The position numbers and the translations under genes are program-made. DNA of 22,341 nucleotides from an uncultured bacterium (GTDB lineage Bacteria > Patescibacteriota > Patescibacteriia > 2-12-FULL-60-25), in assembly GCA_937949995.1 (NCBI GenBank), contig CALFEO010000031.1:1-22341 (forward strand). Reading direction: 5' to 3'. Under the pieces are notes generated by a model. That model made no database searches, was not told the DNA's origin, and saw only the letters and a program-made list of their open reading frames with translations. Each line of letters starts with the position of its first letter. Positions within the stretch are counted from its first letter, which is position 1. This document shows, piece by piece, positions 1-9,612 of this stretch.

Positions 1-51
1 TAGCGTAGGAGGGATAAGGGATTTAGGGTTGTGCTATCAACTTGGTATTTT

Positions 52-101
52 GCAGCCCCTCTCTTGCATTAAGACCCGCCATAGGCGGACAAGGAGGGGG
101 A
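52..101. repeat. Imperfect palindromic intergenic element
   Basis: A pyrimidine-rich left arm (CCCCTCTCTTG) faces a purine-rich right arm (CAAGGAGGGGG) with one shift, and a perfect nested hairpin CCGCC-ATA-GGCGG sits inside at 76-88. The pattern resembles the CCCTCTCC/GGAGAGGG palindromes I associate with intergenic regions of uncultured bacteria, but only one copy is in this window. The rest of positions 1-149 shows no gene. The stretch 1-33 is purine-rich and echoes the right arm. Confidence 0.4.
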
Positions 102-149
102 AGGCATGCCGACCGCAGCTTCATGCGTAGGTTGGGGGTGAGTTAAACC

Positions 150-176
150 AAAAACCGCCTTAACGACGGTTTTTTT
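150..176 (-). terminator. Rho-independent terminator after gene A
   Basis: On the minus strand, AAAAACCGTC and GGCGGTTTTT form a stem of about 10 bp (one G-T wobble) around a GTTAA loop, followed by a T-rich run. It begins about 12 bases after the TAA stop of gene A. The eight outer pairs also form on the plus strand with a run of seven T, so it could stop transcription from either side. Confidence 0.8.
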
Positions 177-186
177 AGTTCATGGT

Positions 187-3100
187 TTACTCTACGGTTT
201 CAATCACGGTTTCAGCAGCCTGTTCCGATTCCGGCTCTATTACTGATGCGGGTTCCGGTTCAGTAGAGGTTTCAGCAGTCTGTTCCGGTTCCAGCTCGGT
301 CGCCGGTTCGGATGTCGGCTCTGAGCTCGTGTCAGGTTCTGGCGTTACCGGTTCCATAACGCTACCCTCTTCTACCGGCTCGGAGACAACAGCTTGTCCG
401 TTGGAATTGATATCACTTTCCAGCTTGGAACTGCCCATTTCGGTCATCTCGATATCCAAGGTCGTGCCATTGCTGACAAAAACCTTGGCTTCGCGATTAC
501 CGAAAGCGTGCCAGTTAAAGATAATGTCTTGATACTGGATCGGGTCAATCACGATATCAAAGCCGGTCAAGGATACATTTTCCACACCGTAATCCATGCG
601 CTTGGCGCCAAAAGGAGTGACGGTGACAATGGGTAATTGATCGTAAGGCACTTCAAAGGTGACTGAAACCTTTTTCTCGCCCGTCAAAATCATAGCTTGT
701 CCCACGGCATCGCGGCTCAACACAACGTGCTCCATGACCGTGATATTGCCCTCAAACACAGCATTGCCCACGGCCAAATCAACAACTTCCAGGTTTGTGT
801 CTCCTCCCTGCAAGGAAGTACCCGCCACGGACGACTGCATATTGCTCTTATCAAATGATTCAAAGAACACAGAGATCTTCTTATGCTTAACACCATCGAT
901 TTCAGTCGTCACACTTGACCAATCAATCGATTCGGCGGCTTTAGCGATAATATGACTGACGATGAATTCACCCGCATCTTTTTGCGCATGACCGGCTACA
1001 TCCGAAGATATAAGGTAATCACCGATATTGATATTTTCACCCTTATCGGCAACCCACACTTCTCCGTTACCAACAGCCATAATCAAATGCGGGTTGGATT
1101 CATCATAAGCTTTATTGGATTCCTGCAAAGCCAAGTATGAGCCCATAACTTTGGAGTCATTGGCGATAGCTGTCTTGGTAACTCCGTAAACAATTTCCGA
1201 TTGAGGATTGTTATGTAAGTTGCGATTATCTCCGGTCAAAGACACTAACATGCCTCGTTCTATCAACTCATCTGTCCAAGCATAGTGAGAGCCCGTAAAT
1301 GCATTGTAAGAAACCGTGGTGCCTGAAACCGAAATCGTTCCTTCTTCAGTACCATCTTGGCGCAATGAAATGATTGCGCCATCACTGGTTGTACGATCAA
1401 AGGCTGCCACAGTATTGGCCGATTGTGTGGCGTGAAAACGCACGCCCGGAGCATTGGTGCCGATACCCACACGATCATTGGCCGCATCCGTATATAACAA
1501 GTTGGCATTATTATCACCCTCGACCCTTAATCCGATTCCGGTTACACCGCCTTCATTAATGACAAGGCCTGAATTGGTAAACAAGCCCACGCGTGAAGAT
1601 CCGTTTCTGAATTCAATGGCACCGCCGTTGCCCGTCACATTATAATCCCAAGCTACAAGATTACTGCCGGATATCTTATACACCCGATGATCAACATCTC
1701 CATTTCCCTGCATGCGTAAATAATCATAGTCAGCCGCTGATCCGGCAGTTGTGCCTCCAACATGCAACTTGGCCAAAGGAGTTGATTGTTCGAAGCCCAC
1801 GTTTCCATTGGTAGCATCAACAAACAAGGCATGTGTATTGGTATCGCTTTCCACACGGAAATCAATACTTGCCGTACTGCCGTCATTAATAACCACGCCA
1901 TTAATCATAAACTTAGCGACTTCGGTCGTACCATCTAAAATAGACAAGGCACCGCCGTTTCCACTGGAGTTCACGTTCCAGTTAGTGGCATTTCCGCCGG
2001 CTGAAAAATATATCTGGCTTTGAATATCCGGATCATTCAAAGATTGAAACTTTAATAAAGTAGGTGATTGAGAGGAATTATCAGCCAATATATGCAATCT
2101 GCCATCAGGTTGATCCGTACCAATACCCAAATCACCTTTTGAGGTAAGTACAAAAGGAGTGGTATCCGCAGCTTCATCTGCAATATATAAGGAATCCCCT
2201 GTTCCAAGATTGGTCAATAACAAACCTTTGCCGGTTGAAGCTTGCAAAATTTCAATGGAATCACCGGAACCGGAATTGGCCATTTTAATTAAATCACCTG
2301 AACCACCGGATTTATTGATATTAATCGAAGTTTTACCCAAGGTATCATCAATTAAGATGCCCGCTCCATCCGTATCATTGTTAATATAAATACCATTACC
2401 GCTGGTGCCATTATTCCTGACATTCATGCCATTTCCGGTAGAGCCGTTGGTTAATATAAAACCATGGTTGGCCGTATTATTATCCAATTGCATACCTGTA
2501 CCCGCATGCTGACGGATATATATACCTTGACCGGCACCTGTTTGCGGAATTTGAATACCGTTGCCCGTGCCGCTGTTAGCCAGCAAAATGCCCACGCCCG
2601 CACTTTCATTTGTCAAATTGATTAAATCACCATCTGATGAAGAATCGTTACGGATAGCCATACCGGCAACTCCGGAAAAATGATCTATATTGATACCATA
2701 ACCATCGGCACTGTTATCAATATACAAAGCACTGGCTCCGGTTCCATAATTATTCAAACGCATGGCATCACCCGTGGAATTGGCATCAACATAAATACCA
2801 TAATTACCGGTATTGTTTTCCACCACCAAGCCGGTTCCATTGCTTTGTCTGATATACATGCCGACCCCTGTTCCGTTTTGAGCTACAACAAAACCTCTTC
2901 CGGTACTGCCGTTGGTAACAGCAACAGCTTCACCTGTGCCTGAATAATCAACCTGCAAAGCCGTGCCATTGCCCGCATCCGTCAACCAAACAGCTCCGGA
3001 GTCAACACGAATTTGTCTGCCAACACCGGATCCTCCGGCATCGTATGCTCTATCCAAAGTAATCAAATCTTGAGAGGCTAAAGCTTTCCAAGCGGTTCCA

Positions 3101-6100
3101 TTCCAATAGAAAGGTGTAGACGAAGCCGTATTGTAAATCATGGCACCCGCTTGCAAACCACTGGCCGGATTCAAGGCATATTGACCCAACATAAACTGAG
3201 CCGTTAAGCGCGCGTCGCCGGTAATGTCCAATTTATAAGCCGGTGACATGTTGACAATACCAACATTGCCACTGTTATCAATGATTAAACGATTATCATC
3301 ATTAGTGCTTAAAAGCATGCTATCGTTAGAATGGCTATACATTATGCCTCCCACATCGTTATTGTCCGGATCCGCGAACCTAACTCCACCCGCACTATTT
3401 ATGCCGGATCTTATTGTCATGCCGGCATGACTATTGTTTTCCAAAACCAACAAAGCCATTCTGCGATCTATATTTGTTCCGCCCGTTGGATCGTAAACCA
3501 CATGCAAACCATATTCACCGATATTGGAAAAACCTCCGTCATTAAAAGTTGGGTCGATTCTTAAACCGGCTAAAATCTGATCGTCGGAGCTGGCTTTAAT
3601 TGTTTGTTGGAATAAAACACCGGGATATCCATCTTCCGTACCTCTGCGCACGTCCAATCCCGCAGCCGGAGTTTGGACGCCTATGCCCACATAACCCTGA
3701 TTAGCCAAAGTCATTACATTCTCTGAATTGGAATTGAAATCCAAATTTCTTTGCCATTCAAAAACCGAATTTCTATCATCGGTTGAACTGACATACATAC
3801 TGATATAACCCCCGTTCAAACCCGCTTCGGCGCGGAACAAATTATTACCGGCTGTAACGCCTCCATCAATATGCAATTTGTAGGACGGCACCGATTCACC
3901 GATACCAACATTGCCGGAATTTTCCTGCAAAACAACATAATTACTGTCGCCATCAACACGTATATGTGAATTGGCTTTGGGTGAATTATAAACCTCGAAC
4001 ACGGAAGTATCTTCACCGACCGAGAAATACGCATTACCCGCCACATTCAATCTATAAGTTCCCGGTAATTCAGTTCCGATACCCACGTTGCCATTAGTCA
4101 AAATACGCATGGCCTCACTGCCCCCGGCGCGAGTGACTGTTAATGCGCCGTTGGCGGCCTGCGCCAAATCCCAAGTGGAAGTACCGATGTGAACATTCGC
4201 TCCCCAAACATCAGACCAGCGTCTGGCCGAACTGCCCAAAGCATAAGTGTTATTAGCACCCGGAATGATTGTACCGGTCGAAGTACCTCCGGCAAATTCA
4301 ATCCAATTGGTGGTGATGTTTCCATTATCCGTCACTTGCTGCAAATCCAAAGCTCCGGCTGTTCCGGTGGCAAAAGCCGACCAACCCGTATTGGTGGCAT
4401 CTCCGGTTTCCTTAATATACATAACGCCCGAAACCGAATCCACCGCCAAATCACCAACCGAACCGGTGATATAACCTTCGGGATCCGCATCCGAATTAAA
4501 AATCATGAAACCCGTTCCCGAACTGTTTAAAGCTATGGCCGGACTGCCGATTCCACCTTCTACATCAATATCCAAAGGAGCCAAAGCCGTATGTCCGGCA
4601 TGACTTCCGATATACAAACCTTCAGAATCAATGGAAGCTCTTTGTCTTAAGAAACCGCCTCCCAATTCCGTAGTATAAAAAATAAGATTTGCTCCGTTAT
4701 TTATTCCATCCCAATCACCAACCGCACGGCTCAAAATCACTGACCCCGGATCAAAAGTTGTTCCGTTGTGACCCTGAAACACCATAGCTCCCAATGTTTT
4801 ACCCGAATCCACAGCTTCAATGGTACCACTGTCACCTTGAGCGGCTTTCAAAGTAATGCCCGGAAAATCCGCCAAATTGGATGAAAAATTTTCAATGCTT
4901 AAAGCGCTGTTTGCCGTAGCGCCCTCACCGCTCACGGTTAAGCGTGCATCCGGCACGATCGTATTTACACCAATATAACCGGTAGCCGAATTGATATACA
5001 TATTCCTCCCACTGCCGCTGGTATGCAAATTAAACGATCCATCGCCGTCCACCAATAAACTGGCCCAATCACTGCCTCCATCGGACGACATGCGCAACTC
5101 GGAAGCTCCGGCATTACCTTCCAAAATCATAATCGCATCCGAATCACCGGAAATCACACTGAAATGAGTTTCCGCATTTGGTCGAATGATTGCAAAATCA
5201 TTGGTGCTGGTTCCTCCGGCAAACTCGATCCAATTGGTGGTGATATTGCCAAGATCGGTCACAGCTTGTAAATCTCCGGCCGCAGCTCCAGTACCTGTGG
5301 CAAAAGCGATCCATTCAGTACCATCCCAGAAGAACGGAGTGGATGAGGCCGTGTTATAAACCATGGCGCCCGCTTGCAATCCAACTAAAGGATTCAAAGC
5401 ATATTGACCCAGCATTAATTGCTCGCTGACGCGCGCGTCGCCCACCACATCCAAACGATACATGGGAGAAGATGTCGATAAACCCACAAAAGCATTCTGA
5501 TCTACTTTGATTGCATCCAAATTATTATTTACAGATACACCGAAGCTCTGTCTGCCGATATTCATGGAAGATTGATTGCTGGCATAGTACAAAGCAAAAC
5601 CTTCCTCCGGGTTGAAATTGAACACCAAATCTCCGCCAAAAGCATTCAATACATCAGCTGCGCGGATTTCGAAATGATCATATTCATCATTGATATTTTG
5701 CAAAATCTTAGCATAGCCTCCCAATGTACTGTTGATTGATACCAACGGCTCACCCAAGGTCGGATCTATTCTCATGGCTTCGTAACCTGCTACATCAAAC
5801 CTGATAATATCTTCGTCCGCCGATTCTTCAACTTGCACACCCGTATCCGAATCCGCATCCCAAATTGAATTGGCCACACCGGCACTACCCAAAGCCACCC
5901 AACCGGTATTTGTTCCATTTCCGGTTTCTTTAATGTATAAACGACCATTAGCTGAATCTATGGCCAAATCACCGCGCGAACCGGTCACCAAACCTTGAGG
6001 ATTGGATGTAACCAAGAACTGCTGATAATCACCGGCATTATTTTGATACGTAGCTATCGCTGTTGTTGAAGCGGCGTCTGAATTTACATGTAAACGAGTA

Positions 6101-9100
6101 GAGGGTGTAATAGTGCCAATACCAACTCTACCTGTTGCATTGGTGATATGTACACGAGGTACACCGGTTGTAACAAAATCCAAATCATAACCACTATCAG
6201 CACCTATAGCAAAAAAATCGTAACCGTTCCATCCGGAATTCATCACACCTCTTTGCACTCCATTTTCTTGAAAACTGAATGAACCTTCCGCACCACCAGC
6301 ACGATCATAGTCCACAATTACGTAAGCATTCTGACCACCACCCGAAGAAACTCTCAAAGCCGATGAGCGTGTATCGCTGTAAACATGTAATAAATCAGTT
6401 GGCGAGTTGTGGCCTATGCCAACATTGCCCGTCGGCGCATCAGCCCAAATTGTGTTCGTGCCTCCGGCCACCATGTTAAACGAACCATTGGATGCGATCT
6501 CGAACGTCGCATAATCACTGCCTCCGTTGGATGACATTCTAAGAGCTGTTGCGCCGGCATTACCGATTAAGTCAAAATAAGCATCGCTGTTGCCCGAACG
6601 AACCGTTAAATATGCTTCGGCGCTTGGTCTGTCGATTAAGAAATTACCGGTCGATGTTCCACCCGCGAACTGAATCCAATTGGTGGTAAGATTGCCGACA
6701 TCTGTAACAGCTTGCAAATCCCCGGCGCCCGCTCCTGTTCCGGTGGCAAAAGCGACCCATCCCGTATTAGTACCCGTTCCGGTTTCTTTGATATACAAAC
6801 GACCGCTCGTTGAATCAACCGCTAAAGAGCCTATCGTTCCTGTCGCAAAACCGTTGGGATTGGTATTTACATTATGCATCTCAAATGAACCGTAATCATT
6901 ATCCATTCTGGCTAATGCTGTTTCGCCGTAACCGGCATACACATGCAAAGATCTGGCCGGATCCGTATTGATACCCAGGCCCTGAATGTCGGTTCTGGCT
7001 GTCAGGACACGATTAGCATAATAAAAGGCCGAGGAATCCGCTTTGCTGACAGCGGCGATAATCCCGTCTGAACGAATATCAGACATGCCGATTTCATCGC
7101 CCCAGTTGTCATTTACAAACATAATACCTTCCGAAAAAGTGGAGTTGGTAAAAGCACCTAAAAACGTACCGTCGTTTACCGTATGGAAAGTAAACATCGG
7201 GCTGGCCGTGCCGATACCCACGTTGGTATTGGAAAAATATGTATAACCGTTTTGTCCATCAAAATCCAAACGCGCACCGGTAAAAGAATTATTCAAGTCA
7301 CCGATACTTATATTGCTTTGCGAAGATAAACGCATTTCTCCATCATCTTTATTGGCAAAAATATGTATGGCGTCGCTTGTATCACCCCAGCTGAATCTGC
7401 CGTCTCCAACCGCAAAATATTCACCATAATTGGGACCGCCGTAAAGATATAACTGATATGCGGGATTAGCTAATGTGTTTATACCGACATTACCCAATAT
7501 CGAAACACTGTCAGTCGAAGTGCCTCCGGCAAATTCAATCCAATTGGTGGTAAGATTGCCGACATCTGTAACCGCTTGTAAATCTCCGGTTCCAGATCCC
7601 GTGCCTGTCGCAAAAGCGACCCATCCCGTATTAGTACCCGTACCCGTTTCTTTGATATACAAACGGCCATTGGTTCCATCGATCGCCATATCGCCGATGG
7701 AGGCGGTAATCGAACCTTCGGGATTCGCATTGACCACAAAGGTTTGCACTGTGTCGATCAAATTTTCCAAAGTCAACACTGGAGTATCGGCAAAATTAAT
7801 CGACGCGACATGCAAACTTGATTGCGGCATGGTCGATCCGATGCCTACTCTGCCATTGGTACCGCTGATAAACAAATCCGAGGAAGTATAAGAAGTGATT
7901 CTGATGTCAGCCCCCAAACGGCTTTGCATTAAATAAGTTGAAGGAGTCGCATACAACAAACCATAGGCTGTTCCATTATTCTGAAATTCAATTCCGGCTT
8001 CTCCTCCATCAGAACCTCCATTTAAAGTAATATACGCACTGCCCCAGCTGTCCACTCCGCCATTGGCGTCAATTAACAAATGCGCATAATCATGAGTTGA
8101 TAATATATTGAGATTGCCCGTGGCTCTGGCATCATTATCTCCAACAGTAACTTTTCCGGCTGAATAGAAATCCGCAGTCGAAGTGCCTCCGGCAAATTCA
8201 ATCCAATTGGTGGTAATATTGCCGATATCGGTCACAGCTTGCAAGTCACCGGCGCCCGCTCCTGTTCCTGTGGCAAAAGCGACCCACTGCGTGCCATCCC
8301 AAAAATATGGAGATGAATCGGTAGTGCTGTAAACCATTGCGCCCGGTCTATAACCGGCCACAGGCAATAAGGCATATTGACCAAGTAAAAATTGTTCAGC
8401 TACCGCTATATTGGTTCCTGTTGCATTAACAAATATTGCATCGCCCGTAACATTTAAATTACCCGTGATGGAAAAATCCGCCGTGCTGGTACCGCCTGCG
8501 AATTGAATCCAATTAGTGGTGATATTGCCCAAATCCGTAACTTGTTGAAAATCCAAAGCTGAAGAAGAAGCTCCGACGCCAATCAAAGTACCATCCCAAT
8601 ATAAATCTCCACCCACATTGTAGAGCAAGCCGGTTGTATCGCCGGGAGCTGAAGTTGTAGCCATACGGATACTGCCGTCGTTTTCAACTACAAACGCGTC
8701 TTCTTTAACGGAATTGCCCATGCGAATCAATTCGCCGGAACCCAATTGTTTGCCCCAGAGTAAAGGATCCGCGGAAAAATATTGACATAAAGTGGCGCTT
8801 TCAAACGGACATTTGGGAGTTACACAAGTACAAGTATAATTTGAGCCTCCATCAGTACAAGTACCGCCCGCATCAACCGCACAACTCCAAGTACCCGGCA
8901 ATCCACCTGCAGCCGTACAAGCCCCCGCGCGATAAGCCTCACAACCGTTGCCAACCGTAACTCCGGTGGCATCGCAATCATAATAATTTGTATTACATCT
9001 TACATCAGCCGAATTACAAGTGGTTCCATAATGATTATTTCCTCCTGTGGGATAGGTTGTAACATTTTTTTGCACTTCGCATTTCGTATCACCCGTACAA

Positions 9101-9600
9101 TCCAAATGCGTGCTTAAACAATCTCCGCAAGTAAAAGCACTTGCTCCTTGATAAGCCCAAGTTCCCGACAAACAAGTAGTCAGACGATTATTGCCTCCTC
9201 CAAAACAAGAAGCGTCACGATTACACCAAGCTGCGCCATTATTGTCGCAATAAGGAATACCCGCATCAGAGACAGCGAAACAGTTGATCACATAGCCTCC
9301 GCCCAGAGCCGAAGCGTACAACACCGAAGAATTGGCGCTTACAGCCGGAGCGGAAATTGACCCGGTATTATAACATTGCGCGATTCCCGAAGAATCACCG
9401 CACATGTTGTTCGGCGCGCAATTTTGACCCGGAAAGTTTGCCGGATCGCTCTGCGGACAGGATGCCGGATTGGCAACCCAGTTAACAGCGGCATTCGCCT
9501 CCGCCGGCACTAAAGCTGCGGCGGCAATTAAGGCAAAAACCAACCCGAGCGCTAACGTCAGGATGGACTTTGTCTTAATCTGTAATTTAGAGGAGTTCAT
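187..9600 (-). CDS. Giant secreted modular fibre/adhesin-like protein with Cys-rich N-terminal head (gene A)
   Basis: About 3137 residues, read from the ATG at 9600. An in-frame ATG at 9636 adds 12 residues encoded by a 9-bp repeat and precedes the signal peptide, so 9600 is preferred. A signal peptide (KTK, hydrophobic core, ANA|AVNW near residue 37) is followed by a head with 24 cysteines between residues 48 and 272, including a DCD...NGCE motif. The long middle has about 15 'VGIGT.P...LHV' phage-tail-fibre-like repeats, six copies of an 'ITTNWIEFAGGTST' module, and a TGxG tandem block at about residues 2204-2482. The end (about 2717-3137) is homologous to that of gene C: a peptidase_G2-like segment, a beta domain ending in FNWHAFGN, and an acidic Glu/Pro tail. 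I saw no cysteine outside the head and no membrane anchor. A surface or secreted fibre is inferred; ligand and partner are unknown. Confidence 0.85.
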   Translation of the reverse strand: MNSSKLQIKTKSILTLALGLVFALIAAAALVPAEANAAVNWVANPASCPQSDPANFPGQNCAPNNMCGDSSGIAQCYNTGSISAPAVSANSSVLYASALGGGYVINCFAVSDAGIPYCDNNGAAWCNRDASCFGGGNNRLTTCLSGTWAYQGASAFTCGDCLSTHLDCTGDTKCEVQKNVTTYPTGGNNHYGTTCNSADVRCNTNYYDCDATGVTVGNGCEAYRAGACTAAGGLPGTWSCAVDAGGTCTDGGSNYTCTCVTPKCPFESATLCQYFSADPLLWGKQLGSGELIRMGNSVKEDAFVVENDGSIRMATTSAPGDTTGLLYNVGGDLYWDGTLIGVGASSSALDFQQVTDLGNITTNWIQFAGGTSTADFSITGNLNVTGDAIFVNATGTNIAVAEQFLLGQYALLPVAGYRPGAMVYSTTDSSPYFWDGTQWVAFATGTGAGAGDLQAVTDIGNITTNWIEFAGGTSTADFYSAGKVTVGDNDARATGNLNILSTHDYAHLLIDANGGVDSWGSAYITLNGGSDGGEAGIEFQNNGTAYGLLYATPSTYLMQSRLGADIRITSYTSSDLFISGTNGRVGIGSTMPQSSLHVASINFADTPVLTLENLIDTVQTFVVNANPEGSITASIGDMAIDGTNGRLYIKETGTGTNTGWVAFATGTGSGTGDLQAVTDVGNLTTNWIEFAGGTSTDSVSILGNVGINTLANPAYQLYLYGGPNYGEYFAVGDGRFSWGDTSDAIHIFANKDDGEMRLSSQSNISIGDLNNSFTGARLDFDGQNGYTYFSNTNVGIGTASPMFTFHTVNDGTFLGAFTNSTFSEGIMFVNDNWGDEIGMSDIRSDGIIAAVSKADSSAFYYANRVLTARTDIQGLGINTDPARSLHVYAGYGETALARMDNDYGSFEMHNVNTNPNGFATGTIGSLAVDSTSGRLYIKETGTGTNTGWVAFATGTGAGAGDLQAVTDVGNLTTNWIQFAGGTSTGNFLIDRPSAEAYLTVRSGNSDAYFDLIGNAGATALRMSSNGGSDYATFEIASNGSFNMVAGGTNTIWADAPTGNVGIGHNSPTDLLHVYSDTRSSALRVSSGGGQNAYVIVDYDRAGGAEGSFSFQENGVQRGVMNSGWNGYDFFAIGADSGYDLDFVTTGVPRVHITNATGRVGIGTITPSTRLHVNSDAASTTAIATYQNNAGDYQQFLVTSNPQGLVTGSRGDLAIDSANGRLYIKETGNGTNTGWVALGSAGVANSIWDADSDTGVQVEESADEDIIRFDVAGYEAMRIDPTLGEPLVSINSTLGGYAKILQNINDEYDHFEIRAADVLNAFGGDLVFNFNPEEGFALYYASNQSSMNIGRQSFGVSVNNNLDAIKVDQNAFVGLSTSSPMYRLDVVGDARVSEQLMLGQYALNPLVGLQAGAMVYNTASSTPFFWDGTEWIAFATGTGAAAGDLQAVTDLGNITTNWIEFAGGTSTNDFAIIRPNAETHFSVISGDSDAIMILEGNAGASELRMSSDGGSDWASLLVDGDGSFNLHTSGSGRNMYINSATGYIGVNTIVPDARLTVSGEGATANSALSIENFSSNLADFPGITLKAAQGDSGTIEAVDSGKTLGAMVFQGHNGTTFDPGSVILSRAVGDWDGINNGANLIFYTTELGGGFLRQRASIDSEGLYIGSHAGHTALAPLDIDVEGGIGSPAIALNSSGTGFMIFNSDADPEGYITGSVGDLAVDSVSGVMYIKETGDATNTGWSAFATGTAGALDLQQVTDNGNITTNWIEFAGGTSTGTIIPGANNTYALGSSARRWSDVWGANVHIGTSTWDLAQAANGALTVTRAGGSEAMRILTNGNVGIGTELPGTYRLNVAGNAYFSVGEDTSVFEVYNSPKANSHIRVDGDSNYVVLQENSGNVGIGESVPSYKLHIDGGVTAGNNLFRAEAGLNGGYISMYVSSTDDRNSVFEWQRNLDFNSNSENVMTLANQGYVGIGVQTPAAGLDVRRGTEDGYPGVLFQQTIKASSDDQILAGLRIDPTFNDGGFSNIGEYGLHVVYDPTGGTNIDRRMALLVLENNSHAGMTIRSGINSAGGVRFADPDNNDVGGIMYSHSNDSMLLSTNDDNRLIIDNSGNVGIVNMSPAYKLDITGDARLTAQFMLGQYALNPASGLQAGAMIYNTASSTPFYWNGTAWKALASQDLITLDRAYDAGGSGVGRQIRVDSGAVWLTDAGNGTALQVDYSGTGEAVAVTNGSTGRGFVVAQNGTGVGMYIRQSNGTGLVVENNTGNYGIYVDANSTGDAMRLNNYGTGASALYIDNSADGYGINIDHFSGVAGMAIRNDSSSDGDLINLTNESAGVGILLANSGTGNGIQIPQTGAGQGIYIRQHAGTGMQLDNNTANHGFILTNGSTGNGMNVRNNGTSGNGIYINNDTDGAGILIDDTLGKTSININKSGGSGDLIKMANSGSGDSIEILQASTGKGLLLTNLGTGDSLYIADEAADTTPFVLTSKGDLGIGTDQPDGRLHILADNSSQSPTLLKFQSLNDPDIQSQIYFSAGGNATNWNVNSSGNGGALSILDGTTEVAKFMINGVVINDGSTASIDFRVESDTNTHALFVDATNGNVGFEQSTPLAKLHVGGTTAGSAADYDYLRMQGNGDVDHRVYKISGSNLVAWDYNVTGNGGAIEFRNGSSRVGLFTNSGLVINEGGVTGIGLRVEGDNNANLLYTDAANDRVGIGTNAPGVRFHATQSANTVAAFDRTTSDGAIISLRQDGTEEGTISVSGTTVSYNAFTGSHYAWTDELIERGMLVSLTGDNRNLHNNPQSEIVYGVTKTAIANDSKVMGSYLALQESNKAYDESNPHLIMAVGNGEVWVADKGENINIGDYLISSDVAGHAQKDAGEFIVSHIIAKAAESIDWSSVTTEIDGVKHKKISVFFESFDKSNMQSSVAGTSLQGGDTNLEVVDLAVGNAVFEGNITVMEHVVLSRDAVGQAMILTGEKKVSVTFEVPYDQLPIVTVTPFGAKRMDYGVENVSLTGFDIVIDPIQYQDIIFNWHAFGNREAKVFVSNGTTLDIEMTEMGSSKLESDINSNGQAVVSEPVEEGSVMEPVTPEPDTSSEPTSEPATELEPEQTAETSTEPEPASVIEPESEQAAETVIETVE
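208..297 (-). repeat. Duplicated 30-bp unit in the acidic tail of gene A
   Basis: Positions 208-237 and 268-297 differ at three bases and lie 60 bases (20 codons) apart in frame. They encode Glu/Pro-rich units (EPESEQAAET and EPEQTAET types). This suggests tail length changes by in-frame tandem duplication. Confidence 0.7.
2155..2990 (-). repeat. TGxG tandem repeat block (beta-helix-like) in gene A
   Basis: About 280 residues of short units of roughly 14-17 residues, each alternating a glycine turn (TGxG, SGxG) with a beta strand and a polar Asn/Gln turn, for example TGNGIQIPQTG and TGKGLLLTNLG. Spacing and composition fit a parallel beta-helix or beta-solenoid, which is an inference. The block ends at SLYIADEAADTTPF, the same boundary motif (SLWIEDEASDTSPF) that closes a shorter block in gene C. 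Confidence 0.65.
4277..8550 (-). repeat. Dispersed 'TTNWIEFAGGTST' module, six copies in gene A
   Basis: Copies of about 72 bp lie near 4277-4348, 5200-5276, 6650-6720, 7514-7586, 8176-8249 and 8481-8550. Each encodes a form of DLQAVTDxGNxTTNWIxFAGGTST, usually preceded by a WVAFATGTG linker. Related copies occur in gene B near 10320-10400 and 11440-11510 and in gene C near 14520-14590 and 21320-21390. The copies are close enough in DNA to recombine. Confidence 0.75.
8787..9459 (-). other. Cysteine-rich head domain of gene A
   Basis: This segment encodes residues 48-272 and contains 24 cysteines, an even number consistent with full disulfide pairing. It includes the motif DCDATGVTVGNGCE, resembling Cys-rich DCD..NGCE segments known from secreted proteins of myxobacteria and other groups. 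It has no counterpart in genes B or C. Confidence 0.6.
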
Positions 9601-9612
9601 AATTTTTATTTT

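Noticed and set aside
187..420. Sortase (LPXTG) or transmembrane anchor at the C-termini
   Set aside because: The tails of A and C are acidic without a hydrophobic stretch or LPXTG, and B ends in a cysteine domain.
985..1500. Peptidase_S74 intramolecular chaperone at the C-terminus of A and C
   Set aside because: I looked for the typical SDxxLKxxI motif and did not find it. A peptidase_G2-like reading fits the GDxxxSSDxxG motif better, but is itself tentative.
7475..7891. Plus-strand open frame of 138 codons, and many others of 60-123 codons such as 182-532 and 20107-20478
   Set aside because: They lie antisense or out of frame inside the three giant genes, recur wherever the same module recurs, and have no promoter, RBS or recognisable domain.
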